Below are positions 48,691 through 55,842 of a stretch of DNA of 64,000 nt, in pieces (position 1 is the stretch's first letter; each line of letters opens with the position of its first letter). Under the pieces are notes generated by a model. It had not been told where the DNA came from. It was given only the letters and a program-made list of their open reading frames with translations, and searched no databases. Position numbers and translations under genes: made by a program. The stretch lies in contig NZ_JOIX01000014.1 of assembly GCF_000720175.1 (NCBI RefSeq), positions 88,812 to 152,811 of the forward strand, written 5' to 3'. The stretch is from Streptomyces sp. NRRL S-337 (GTDB lineage Bacteria > Actinomycetota > Actinomycetes > Streptomycetales > Streptomycetaceae).

Positions 48691-50471
48691 CCGGCCAGTC
48701 CGCTCAGGCCGGTGGGCACGTGCTCGGTCCGGACGGTCTTGCCGTCGCCGACGTACATGTGGACGCCGCAGGGCAGACAGGGGTCGAAGCTGCGCACCGT
48801 GCGCATGATGTCGATGCCCTTGAAGGTCTCCGGGGGGTTCTCCTCGAAGATGGGGGTGTTCTGCACCGCGTCCTCGTAGGGGCCGGGAGTTCCGTAGCTG
48901 TCACGGGTGCTGGCGTTCCACGGGGTCGGCGGGTACGGGTGGTAGTTGGCGATCTTCCCGTCCCGGATGACCATGTGGTGCGAGAGGACGCCGCGGACAG
49001 CCTCGGTGAAGCCGACGCCGATGGACTCGTCGGGGACCTCGAACTTCTCCCAGGTCCGGGTGCGTCCGGCGCGGACCTCCTCCAGGGCCTGTTCGGCGAA
49101 GTGCAGCGCCATGGCGGCGGTGTACGCCTGGAAGTAGGTGCGGGCGCGGTTGCGTTCCAGGGCGTTGCTCCACTTGGGGATCCGCCACTCGAAGCGGGCC
49201 TCGGGGCGGGTGAGGCTGCGCGGCAGGTCGATGACGACGCTGTGGCCGGTGGCCTTGACGTAGGGGGTGTCGACGAGCCCGGAGAGCGCGGTGGACCACA
49301 GCCGGGCGATCGGTCCGCCGCCGGTGTCCAGCGCGAGGTGCTCCTTGCCGTCGAACCAGCGCGGGGACATCACCCAGCTGTACTTGTCGGCGAAGTCGCG
49401 CTTCTGCGGGGCGGGGATGGTGTGCTGGTTCCACGGGTGGCGGGCGTCGATCGGGTTGCCGAGCGGGTCGTGGGTGACGAACTTCTCCTGGTCCGCCCAG
49501 TCCTGGTAGTAGGAGCTGCCCAGCAGGATGCGGATGCCGAGGTTGATCTCGGTGAGGTCGTTGGTGACGAGCTTGCCGTCGACGATGATGCCCGGGGTCA
49601 CGAACATCTTGCGGCCCCAGTCCGTCATGTTGCGGTAGGTGAAGTCGCAGTGGTCGGGGTCGTTGAACGCGCCCCAGCAGCCGAGCAGGACGCGCCGCCG
49701 GCCGACCTCCTCGTATCCGGGCAGCGCCTCGTAGAAGAAGTCGAAGAGGTCGTCGTGGAGCGGGACCACCCGCTTCATGAACTCGACGTAGCGCATCAGC
49801 CGGCTGAGGTAGTCGGTGAAGAGCTGGACGCTGGCGATGGTGCCGACGCCGCCCGGGTAGAGCGTGGAGGGGTGCACATGGCGGCCCTCCATCAGGCAGA
49901 ACATCTCCCGGGTGTAGCGGCTGACCTGGAGCGCCTCGCGGTAGAACTCGCCCTCGATGGGGTTGAGGGAGCTCATGATGTCGGCGATGGTGCGGTAGCC
50001 GTGGTCGCCGGCGTGCGGGGCCTCGGTGCGCCGGGCGAGTTCCCAGACGCCCGGGTTGGTCTCGCGGACCATCTTCTCGCAGTAGTCGACGCCGACCAGG
50101 TTCTCCTGGAAGATGTTGTGGTCGAACATGAACTCCGCGGACTCGCCGAGGTTGATGATCCACTCCCCCAGGTGCGGCGGCTTGACCCCGTAGGCCATGT
50201 TCTGGGTGTAGACCGAGCAGGTGGCGTGGTTGTCACCGCAGATGCCGCAGATCCGGCTGGTGATGAAGTGCGCGTCGCGCGGGTCCTTGCCGCGCATGAA
50301 GACGCTGTAGCCGCGGAAGACCGACGAGGTGCTGTAGCACTCCGCGACCCGCTTCTGCTTGAAGTCGATCTTGGTGTGGATGCCCAGGCTGCCCACGATC
50401 CGGGTGATCGGGTCCCAGGACATCTCCGTCAGACCGCTGCCGTCACCGGCCGCCTTAGTCGTCGGTGCCAT
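48687..50471 (-). CDS. hhyL: [NiFe]-hydrogenase large subunit, high-affinity group 1h/5 type
   Basis: 594-residue precursor. The L1 motif RICGICGDNHATCS and L2 motif DPCLPCGVH supply the four cysteines for the Ni-Fe centre. The protease in this operon should cut after His571, removing a 23-residue peptide starting MYVGDGK. The length and motif forms match actinobacterial high-affinity hydrogenases that scavenge atmospheric H2 for persistence in spores. No signal peptide. 105 bases separate it from hhyS and contain no gene. Confidence 0.96.
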   Translation of the reverse strand: MAPTTKAAGDGSGLTEMSWDPITRIVGSLGIHTKIDFKQKRVAECYSTSSVFRGYSVFMRGKDPRDAHFITSRICGICGDNHATCSVYTQNMAYGVKPPHLGEWIINLGESAEFMFDHNIFQENLVGVDYCEKMVRETNPGVWELARRTEAPHAGDHGYRTIADIMSSLNPIEGEFYREALQVSRYTREMFCLMEGRHVHPSTLYPGGVGTIASVQLFTDYLSRLMRYVEFMKRVVPLHDDLFDFFYEALPGYEEVGRRRVLLGCWGAFNDPDHCDFTYRNMTDWGRKMFVTPGIIVDGKLVTNDLTEINLGIRILLGSSYYQDWADQEKFVTHDPLGNPIDARHPWNQHTIPAPQKRDFADKYSWVMSPRWFDGKEHLALDTGGGPIARLWSTALSGLVDTPYVKATGHSVVIDLPRSLTRPEARFEWRIPKWSNALERNRARTYFQAYTAAMALHFAEQALEEVRAGRTRTWEKFEVPDESIGVGFTEAVRGVLSHHMVIRDGKIANYHPYPPTPWNASTRDSYGTPGPYEDAVQNTPIFEENPPETFKGIDIMRTVRSFDPCLPCGVHMYVGDGKTVRTEHVPTGLSGLAG

Positions 50472-50576
50472 CGTGTGTGCCGTTGCCCTTCTGTAGGCGG
50501 GAGGTGGGGTCGGACGGGGTGGCGGGAGCGCCGGACGGTGAGCGGGGGCGGGCCGGCCGCTCAGGGGGCCGTACGG

Positions 50577-51665
50577 TCACCACGGCCTGCGGAATCCGGT
50601 GGTCAGCTGGTCGCCGCGGTGCCGCCACTTGGGTTCCTGGTCGACGGTCTTGGCGGTGATGTCGCGCAAGCGGCGGACGATCCCGCCGTACGCGGCGCTG
50701 GCGGTGCTGGAGAGCTTGCTGCCGGGCGGCTCGTCCATGAACGGCATGAACTTGTCGGGGAAGCCGGGCATGGTGCAGGCGATGCAGATGCCGCCGACGT
50801 TGGGGCAGCCTCCGATGCCGTCCATCCAGCCCCGCTTGGGCACGTTGCATTTGACCACGGGACCCCAGCAGCCGATCTTCACCAGGCACTTCGGCGAGTC
50901 GTAGGCGGTGGCGAACTGGCCCTGCTCGTAGTAGCCGGCGCGGTCGCAGCCCTCGTGGACGGTGGCGCCGAAGAGCCAGGTGGGCCGCAGTTGGTCGTCG
51001 AGCGGAATCATCGGGGCCGCGCCCACCGCCTGGTAGAGGAGGTAGACCAGGGTCTCAGCGAAGTTGTCCGGCTGGATCGGGCAGCCGGGCACGCAGACGA
51101 TCGGGATGCCGGCCTTGGACTTCCAGTCCCAGCCCAGGTAGTCGGGCACGCCCATGGCACCGGTCGGGTTGCCGGACATCGCGTGGATCCCGCCGTACGT
51201 GGCGCAGGTGCCGATGGCGACGACGGCGAGGGCCTTGGGGGCGAGCCGGTCGATCCACTCACTGGTGGTGATCGGCTGGCCGGTCTCCGGGTCGTCGCCG
51301 AATCCGCACCAGTAACCCTCCGGCTTGATGGCCTCATTGGGGATGGATCCCTCGATGACCAGCACGAACGGGTCGATCTCGCCGCGCTCGCCCTTGAAGA
51401 ACCACTCGATGAAGGTGTCCGCGCCGCCGACCGGCCCGCATTCGAAATCGATCAGCGGCCAGTGGACGGCGACCTTGGGCAGGCCGGGCAGCACGCTGAG
51501 CGCGATCTCCTCGATGCTCGGCTGGGTCGCGTTCGTCAGCGACACCGAGTCACCGTCACAACTCAGGCCGGCGTTGATCCAGAGGATGTGGATCGGCGGC
51601 TGGTCCTCCGCGGACGGCTTTCCGTCCGCGGCGGACTGGGGGGCCACGCTCGATGCTGCGGACAT
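50577..51665 (-). CDS. hhyS: [NiFe]-hydrogenase small subunit, high-affinity group 1h/5 type
   Basis: 362 residues without a Tat signal, as in this group. The Fe-S ligand pattern begins INAGLSCDGDSVSL for the proximal cluster (group 1h has an Asp ligand), continues with IGTCATYGGIHAM and VPGCPIQPDNFAE, then HEGCDRAGYYEQGQFA, CLVKIGCWGPVVKCN and GGCPNVGGICIACTMPGFPD for the medial and distal clusters. It passes electrons from H2 to a respiratory acceptor. GAGGAG precedes the ATG. First gene of the operon; the region 51666-51788 should contain its promoter. Confidence 0.96.
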   Translation of the reverse strand: MSAASSVAPQSAADGKPSAEDQPPIHILWINAGLSCDGDSVSLTNATQPSIEEIALSVLPGLPKVAVHWPLIDFECGPVGGADTFIEWFFKGERGEIDPFVLVIEGSIPNEAIKPEGYWCGFGDDPETGQPITTSEWIDRLAPKALAVVAIGTCATYGGIHAMSGNPTGAMGVPDYLGWDWKSKAGIPIVCVPGCPIQPDNFAETLVYLLYQAVGAAPMIPLDDQLRPTWLFGATVHEGCDRAGYYEQGQFATAYDSPKCLVKIGCWGPVVKCNVPKRGWMDGIGGCPNVGGICIACTMPGFPDKFMPFMDEPPGSKLSSTASAAYGGIVRRLRDITAKTVDQEPKWRHRGDQLTTGFRRPW

Positions 51666-51788
51666 GGGGTCTCCTCGGCGAATCTACAACGAAAGCCCCA
51701 TACAGGACTTCCGTTCACCTTGGTAACACCCCGCGCGGTGCGCGGCCGGTTGGGCTGGGCCGTTGCGGTGAAGGGCCGGAAATGGTTC
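51666..51788 (-). promoter_or_regulatory. Presumed promoter/leader of the hydrogenase operon
   Basis: Between the hhyS start and the terminator of the DUF4232 gene. On the minus strand it contains GGTGTTACCAAGGTGAAC and TGTATGGGG before the GAGGAG ribosome-binding site. No consensus sigma-70 pair is clear, so an alternative sigma factor is possible. Confidence 0.35.
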
Positions 51789-51817
51789 GAGGGCGCCCGG
51801 AAGTACCGGGCGCCCTC
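51789..51817 (-). terminator. Intrinsic terminator of the DUF4232 gene
   Basis: Perfect 12-bp arms GAGGGCGCCCGG / CCGGGCGCCCTC, loop AAGTA. It separates the lipoprotein gene from the hydrogenase operon, both on the minus strand. Confidence 0.85.
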
Positions 51818-51834
51818 AAAAACCGTGCCGGCCG

Positions 51835-52554
51835 TCAGCCGAGCGAACCGGCCTGCACCGCGGTCACGTCGAACCGGCCGCCGCACACCCGCAAGCCGCG
51901 GCTGCCGGTGGTCATCGACTCCTTGGAGCCGGGCGGGTAGACGAAGACGAGCTGCGAACGACTCCAGCAGGGGATGTCCGACACGCCCTCGTTGACGGTG
52001 TGCAGCACGGCGTGCCCACTCTGCCCCGGCTGGAGACGGACCGCACCGCCCGGGCCGCCCTCGCGGGTGGCGGGCTTGCCGACCGGCGAGCCGTCCCGCT
52101 GGATCAGCGAGACGCCGGGGAAGCCGCGCAGCGTACAGGCCTTCTTGCCCTTGTTCGTGAAGACCAGGGGGTAGCGGATGTTGCCGGCGCCGATGTCGGA
52201 GGCGCCCAGCCGCAGCGACATGTTGGCGGCGGTGCAGCGGTCCGACGCCGTCATGGCCGAGGCGTGCGACTTCGTGGTGCCCGGCACGTTGCCCTTCGCC
52301 TTGCTGCCGGCAGACGCCGAATTCGCCGAGGGCCGCTCGCCACCGGCCGACTGCTGGGCGCCGCCGGTCGTGCTGCCGGACGGCTTGGCACCGCTGCCGG
52401 CCTCCTGGGAGGTGTCGGATGCGGCGGCCGACGAGGGGCGGGAGGCGGCGCCGGTCCCGTCCTGGCAGGCGGTGAGCGTGAGCGCCGCGACGGCGATCAG
52501 CGATCCGGCGGCGACACGGCGGCCACGGCCGAGTGTCTTGGTGGTGAGCGACAT
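51835..52554 (-). CDS. DUF4232 lipoprotein
   Basis: 239 residues. The signal peptide ends in the lipobox LTAC, so the protein is anchored outside the membrane. A Ser/Gly/Ala-rich linker of about 70 residues leads to a DUF4232 beta-sandwich (CTAANMSLRLGASDIGAGN, ACTLRGFPGVSLI, VNEGVSDIPCWSRS and LRVCGGRFDVTAV) with four cysteines likely in two disulfides. Common cell-surface domain in actinobacteria with no known role. Terminator immediately downstream. Confidence 0.92.
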   Translation of the reverse strand: MSLTTKTLGRGRRVAAGSLIAVAALTLTACQDGTGAASRPSSAAASDTSQEAGSGAKPSGSTTGGAQQSAGGERPSANSASAGSKAKGNVPGTTKSHASAMTASDRCTAANMSLRLGASDIGAGNIRYPLVFTNKGKKACTLRGFPGVSLIQRDGSPVGKPATREGGPGGAVRLQPGQSGHAVLHTVNEGVSDIPCWSRSQLVFVYPPGSKESMTTGSRGLRVCGGRFDVTAVQAGSLG

Positions 52555-52932
52555 GAGTGTCTCCCCCTCGTCTGGTAGGTGCGAGCTCGTCGTTTGGTTG
52601 CGTACGGTCCGTCCGTTGCTCTTCCAGCGTGGCCCCGGGCGCTGCCGGTCCGCTAACGAGGCACTAACACACCACTAACGAGCCGGCCCGGGCGGCGCGC
52701 CGATACCTCCGGCACGTCATTGACCAGCCGGGATTCCGGGGCGCCGCTCAGGCTCGCAGAAAATCCCCGAGTTGCGGACGCGGCACCACCAGCTTCGGCC
52801 TACTTCCCGGGGCCCTGGTCGGCTCCGGTGGTCGGCGGATCGGCGACCGGGTTGCCGTAGAAATCCCGGTTACCCCCGTTCGGCACCGTTACGCCCGCCC
52901 CCAGCGCCGGGGAGCCGGACCGCGGCCGGGCG
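52555..52932. other. Intergenic region, no gene seen
   Basis: 378 bases upstream of the DUF4232 gene and downstream of leuA, both on the minus strand. A direct repeat CACTAACACACCACTAAC near 52661-52679 may belong to the lipoprotein promoter. No stable stem-loop that would end leuA was found. Confidence 0.4.
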
Positions 52933-54885
52933 CTACGTCCGTTCCTCCCGGTCCCGCTCCGCCCGGTTGACGGCCGCGAGCACGGCCCGCAGGGAGGCGG
53001 TCAGGACGGAGGTGTCCTGGCCCGCGCCCCAGTACGCGACGCCGCCGATGCGGCACCGGACGTAGGCGACGGCGGCGCTGTCCGGCCCGGAGGTGAGGGC
53101 GTGTTCGGCGAAGTCGAGGATCTCGGCGGGATGGCCGGCGGCCGCCAGCGCCGCGGTGAAGGCGGCGAGCGGACCGTTGCCGGTGCCCTCGGCCTGCCGT
53201 GCGTCCGCGGGACGCCCGGCGCGGCCCAGCGTGCAGCGGATCCGGTGCTCACCCGGCACGGGCTCGGTCGCGGTCCAGGAGGCCAGGATCAGCGGCCCCT
53301 CCTCCCCCGGGTCGAGATAGCTGCCGCGGAACAGTTCCCACAGCTCCTGGGGCGTCGCCTCCTGCCCGCTGTCGTCGGTCGCCCGCTGGACCACGCGGGA
53401 GAAGTCCGGCCGCATCCCCTGCGGCAGGTCCAGGCCGTGGTGCAGCCGCAGCAGATGCGCGATCCCCCCTTTGCCCGACTGGCTGTTGACCCGGATGACC
53501 GCCTCGTAACTGCACCCGAGATCCGCGGGGTCGACCGGCAGGTACGGCACCGCCCACGGCGCTTCGGACTCGGGTACGCCCAGTTCGGCGGCGCGCCGGG
53601 CGTGGTGGGCCAGGCCCTTGCTGATGGCGTCCTGGTGGGTGCCGGAGAAGGCGGTGTGCACCAGGGAGCCGGCGTAGGGGTGCCGCGGGTGCACGGGCAG
53701 CCGGATGCAGTCCTCCACGGTGCGGCGCACGGTCGCGAGGTCCGAGAAGTCGATCATCGGGTCGACGCCCTGGGTGTGCAGATTGAGCGCGAGGGTGACC
53801 AGGTCGACGTTCCCGGTCCGCTCGCCGTTCCCGAACAGGCACCCCTCCACGCGCTGCGCCCCGGCCAGCACGGCGAGTTCCGCGCACGCCACGCCGGTGC
53901 CACGGTCGTTGTGCGGATGCACGGAGAGCACGACCGCGTCCCGCCGCTCCAGATGGCGGTGCATGTACTCGATCTGATCGGCGTACACATTGGGCGTGGC
54001 GACCTCCACCGTGGCCGGGAGGTTGTGGGTCACCGGGCGGTCCGGGGAGGCGTCCCAGAGCTCGGTCAGACCGTTGCAGATCTCCAGGACGAGATCGGGC
54101 TCGGTGAGGTTGAAGACCTCGGGCGAGAACTGGAACCGGATGTCGGCCTGCGGGCGGGCCGCGGCCAGCCGCGCCATGTGGGTTGCCGCGTCCCGCACCA
54201 GGTCACGCACCTCGGTCCGGCTGCGGCCGAGGACCACCTCGCGCCAGGTGGGTGCGGTGGCCGTGTAGAGGTGCACGACGGTGCGCGGCAGCCCGTCGAT
54301 GGCGGCGAAGGTCCGCTCGATCAGCTCGCGTCGGGCCGGGGTGAAGACGACCACGGTGACGTCGTCCGGCACCGCGTCGCTCTCGGCCAGATGGCGGACG
54401 AAGTCGAAGTCGGTACGGCTGGCGGAGGGGTAGGCGACCTCGATCTCCTTGAAGCCCATGGAGACGAGCAGATCGAACATCCGGCGCTTGCGCGGGATGT
54501 CCATCGGTTCGGCGAGCGCCTGGTTGCCGTCGCGCAGGTCGACCGGCACCCACAGCGGGGCCCGCACGATCCGGGCGGCGGGCCAGGCCCGGGCGGTGCG
54601 CGGCACCTCGACGCGTTGATGGGCGGGCCGGTAGCGGTAGGAGGGCATCGCGCTGTGGCGCTGCGGGTTCCACACCGGCGCGTCGGCGGGGACGGGGCCG
54701 GTGGGCGTACGGAGGGCGGGGGCGGGGATGGGGATGGGGATGGGGACGGAGACGGGGGTGGGTGCGAGGGAGGTGGCGGTGGTGGTGGCGGCGGTCGTTT
54801 CTGTGCCGCTGGTGCCGGTGGCGGGGCGGGAGTTGCTGGTACTGCGGTCGGGGCTGGACATCTCGCGGGAGATCTCGTGGGACAT
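52933..54885 (-). CDS. leuA: 2-isopropylmalate synthase (leuA paralogue) with N-terminal extension
   Basis: 650 residues. The catalytic TIM barrel begins near residue 105 ([15 protein letters not shown], the metal/substrate motif), with [15 protein letters not shown] and [15 protein letters not shown]. The C-terminal leucine-feedback domain is present ([20 protein letters not shown] onward). It condenses acetyl-CoA with 2-oxoisovalerate. The N-terminal 70 residues are low-complexity (Thr/Ser-rich, then V-P-I-P-I-P-I-P) and absent from usual actinobacterial LeuA. AAGGA is 6 bases before the ATG, supporting the long form. The divergent FadR-type regulator probably controls it. Confidence 0.92.
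   Translation of the reverse strand: MSHEISREMSSPDRSTSNSRPATGTSGTETTAATTTATSLAPTPVSVPIPIPIPAPALRTPTGPVPADAPVWNPQRHSAMPSYRYRPAHQRVEVPRTARAWPAARIVRAPLWVPVDLRDGNQALAEPMDIPRKRRMFDLLVSMGFKEIEVAYPSASRTDFDFVRHLAESDAVPDDVTVVVFTPARRELIERTFAAIDGLPRTVVHLYTATAPTWREVVLGRSRTEVRDLVRDAATHMARLAAARPQADIRFQFSPEVFNLTEPDLVLEICNGLTELWDASPDRPVTHNLPATVEVATPNVYADQIEYMHRHLERRDAVVLSVHPHNDRGTGVACAELAVLAGAQRVEGCLFGNGERTGNVDLVTLALNLHTQGVDPMIDFSDLATVRRTVEDCIRLPVHPRHPYAGSLVHTAFSGTHQDAISKGLAHHARRAAELGVPESEAPWAVPYLPVDPADLGCSYEAVIRVNSQSGKGGIAHLLRLHHGLDLPQGMRPDFSRVVQRATDDSGQEATPQELWELFRGSYLDPGEEGPLILASWTATEPVPGEHRIRCTLGRAGRPADARQAEGTGNGPLAAFTAALAAAGHPAEILDFAEHALTSGPDSAAVAYVRCRIGGVAYWGAGQDTSVLTASLRAVLAAVNRAERDREERT
54718..54747. 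repeat. Hexanucleotide (GGGGAT)n repeat in leuA
   Basis: Five G-rich hexamers in a row on the + strand (GGGGGC, three GGGGAT, GGGGAC), encoding the P-I-P-I-P-I-P stretch of LeuA on the other strand. Four or more G-runs can form a quadruplex in the template strand. Confidence 0.8.
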
Positions 54886-55004
54886 CGCGTTCCTTCACAG
54901 GAGCCGGAGGGAGACCGGCAGCACCGAACCCCGCGGCGGGGTGCCGGTCGCGTCAGGCCCCGCCACGGCGGCCGAGAAGGAGACCACGCAGCGTCATGCC
55001 GGGT

Positions 55005-55034
55005 ACAGTAACCACACATCAACTCCTCAGACAA
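55005..55034 (-). promoter_or_regulatory. Candidate leuA promoter inside the GntR operator
   Basis: On the minus strand TTGTCT (55034-55029), 18-base spacer, TACTGT (55010-55005). The -35 box lies in the centre of the palindrome at 55021-55045, so a bound regulator would block RNA polymerase. Box match is moderate. Confidence 0.45.
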
Positions 55035-55045
55035 CCTGAGGAGTT
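55021..55045. promoter_or_regulatory. FadR/GntR-type operator between leuA and its regulator
   Basis: Perfect 10-bp arms AACTCCTCAG / CTGAGGAGTT around ACAAC. Placed between the divergent leuA and GntR genes, typical of autoregulated FadR-family sites. Confidence 0.75.
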
Positions 55046-55055
55046 AGAACCGAGA

Positions 55056-55097
55056 TGTTCGGAACTGAGTGTCCGGAACTGAGTGTTCGGAAGGTGC
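55056..55097 (+). repeat. Three 14-bp tandem repeats before the GntR start
   Basis: TGTTCGGAACTGAG, TGTCCGGAACTGAG and TGTTCGGAAGGTGC follow one another in the 5' leader of the GntR gene. They may be additional half-sites for the regulator or a replication slippage product. Confidence 0.75.
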
Positions 55098-55110
55098 GAG
55101 GTACCACGGC

Positions 55111-55800
55111 ATGCCGCTCGAAGCGCTCCGCCCCAGCCCCCTGGTCGAACAGGCCGCCCAGCGGCTGCAGGACCAGATCACCGGGGGCGACTGGCCGGTG
55201 GGCACCCGGCTTCCCGGTGAGACCACCCTGGCCAAGACCCTCGGCGTCGGCCGCTCCACGGTGCGCGAGGCCCTACGGGCGCTCGCGGGCGCGGGACTGG
55301 TCCAGCCGCGGCAGGGCGCCGGGGTGTTCGTGATCGCGACCGAGCCCACCGAGGACTGGCCGGCCCGGCTGCGCCGCGCGGCCGTCGGGGACGTCTACGA
55401 GGTCCGCGCCATGGTGGAGGTACAGGCCGCCCAACTGGCCGCCGTCCGGCGCACCGACGACGATGTCGCCGCCTTGCGCGCCGCCCTGGAGGGCCGCCGT
55501 ACCGCCGCCGGGTCCGGCACCGCGGCGTTCGTGGACGCGGACATCGCCCTGCACGCGGCCGTCGTCGCGGCCGCGCACAACCCCGTACTGACCGATCTCT
55601 TCACCGAGTTCGTGCCCGCCCTGCGCCAGGGTCTGATCGACCTCGTCGAGCTGCTGGACCTGCGCGGCCGGGACCCGCAGCCCGGCGACGCCCGGCACGC
55701 GGCGCTGGTCGACGCCGTCGCGGACGGCGACGGTACGACGGCGAGCCGGATCCTGCGGGAGGAATTCGACGAAACCCTGGGGCAGTTGGCGGAGCGGTGA
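55111..55800 (+). CDS. FadR-subfamily GntR regulator
   Basis: 229 residues. The wHTH is at 12-75 (LQDQITGGDWPVGTRLPGE and GVGRSTVREALRALAGAGLV), with a C-terminal all-helical FCD ligand domain (VYEVRAMVEVQAAQLAA, DADIALHAAVVAAAHNPVL and ARHAALVDAVADGD). The Asp/His residues of D-x-x-LH and the AAxN-HP region fit the metal-dependent FCD pocket, which binds organic acids. It most likely regulates the divergent leuA through the shared palindrome and responds to a carboxylic acid of the pathway. Confidence 0.93.
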   Translation: MPLEALRPSPLVEQAAQRLQDQITGGDWPVGTRLPGETTLAKTLGVGRSTVREALRALAGAGLVQPRQGAGVFVIATEPTEDWPARLRRAAVGDVYEVRAMVEVQAAQLAAVRRTDDDVAALRAALEGRRTAAGSGTAAFVDADIALHAAVVAAAHNPVLTDLFTEFVPALRQGLIDLVELLDLRGRDPQPGDARHAALVDAVADGDGTTASRILREEFDETLGQLAER

Positions 55801-55842
55801 AAGGGAGAGCGTGCGGCCCGGGCCGGTACGCTGCCCCCTCGC

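Noticed and set aside
48663..51995. 1110-codon open frame on the + strand
   Set aside because: Antisense to both hydrogenase subunit genes and without any family character; a composition effect.
54950..55020. Leader peptide or T-box controlling leuA
   Set aside because: A short frame starting MCGYCTRH exists but has no leucine codons, and no specifier or antiterminator structure could be recognised; the palindromic operator explains control better.
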